The notes below the pieces were generated by a model, which did no database searches, was not told the DNA's origin, and saw nothing but the letters and a program-made list of their open reading frames with translations. DNA of 64,000 bases, taken from the NCBI GenBank assembly GCA_963774195.1, contig CAVZDY010000003.1:682001-746000 (forward strand), in the 5' to 3' direction. Of this stretch, positions 63,962 through 64,000 are shown piece after piece (position 1 is the first letter of the stretch; the number at the start of each line of letters is the position of its first letter). Origin of the DNA: Roseiarcus sp963774195. GTDB taxonomy: Bacteria; Pseudomonadota; Alphaproteobacteria; Rhizobiales; Beijerinckiaceae. Both the position numbers and the translations under genes were made by a program.

Positions 63962-64000
63962 GGAACCGCGCCTCGGGCGAAAAGCCACCCGATAAGGGTA

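Overview
The window is GC-rich, densely coded chromosomal DNA from an alphaproteobacterium. It most likely comes from the Hyphomicrobiales (Rhizobiales), perhaps a Beijerinckiaceae/Methylocystaceae-like lineage. The reasons are the aa3 cytochrome oxidase cluster with a small CoxF-like gene and DUF983, an IalB-family protein, a split glycine decarboxylase under a tandem glycine riboswitch, HAAT-type (Liv) transporters, Mo-hydroxylase/CoxDE genes and short palindromic intergenic repeats. The family-level guess is inference. I saw no phage, transposase, integrase, CRISPR array or plasmid functions, so this looks like core genome with a few accessory metabolic loci.

Layout. 1-4.9 kb: a small membrane protein, an AhpD-like peroxidase, and a leftward set (SDR, cupin, orphan sugar-binding protein, DUF3237) divergent from a LysR regulator. 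5-11.6 kb: a fused 5-oxoprolinase, an aldo/keto reductase, a HAD phosphatase and a secreted GyrI-like protein. 11.7-16.4 kb: the glycine cleavage operon gcvT-gcvH-gcvPA-gcvPB behind a tandem glycine riboswitch. 16.4-17.7 kb: a lipoprotein and an IalB-like protein. 17.9-24.4 kb: the cytochrome c oxidase operon ctaC-ctaD-ctaB-(53-aa protein)-ctaG-ctaE-DUF983-surf1. Its ctaG lacks the usual membrane anchor. 24.5-30.3 kb: an AI-2E-type transporter, tRNA-Val(GAC), a GNAT acetyltransferase, a TPR-methyltransferase and asd.

30.5-36 kb: an ExbB/MotA-like plus MotB/OmpA-like pair with no flagellar genes, a frameshifted PheC-like gene, a CMD protein with a divergent AraC regulator, and a WYL regulator divergent from a VOC protein with a clear operator. 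36-44.3 kb: an intergenic patch of palindromic repeats, an ABC exporter, rpmE, an NlpC/P60 peptidase, two unknown genes, a DNA-maintenance run (SRAP, tag, HD hydrolase), a tyrosine phosphatase, an SDR and a secreted small protein. 44.4-53.1 kb: an orphan HAAT binding protein, Dps, a frameshifted enoyl-CoA hydratase and a complete liv operon (livH-M-G-F, a small membrane protein, livK).

53.7-63.2 kb: a form II CO-dehydrogenase-like molybdenum hydroxylase operon (S-L-M) followed by MoxR and VWA maturation factors, a YjdI/double-CDGSH iron-sulfur protein, two XdhC-type proteins, a molybdopterin-binding protein and a MocA-type cytidylyltransferase. A TerC-like membrane protein ends the window. 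Two genes (PheC-like and enoyl-CoA hydratase) each carry one extra base and would be intact without it; these are either recent pseudogenes or sequence errors. Start codons were moved from the longest reading frame where a ribosome binding site and family length supported it.
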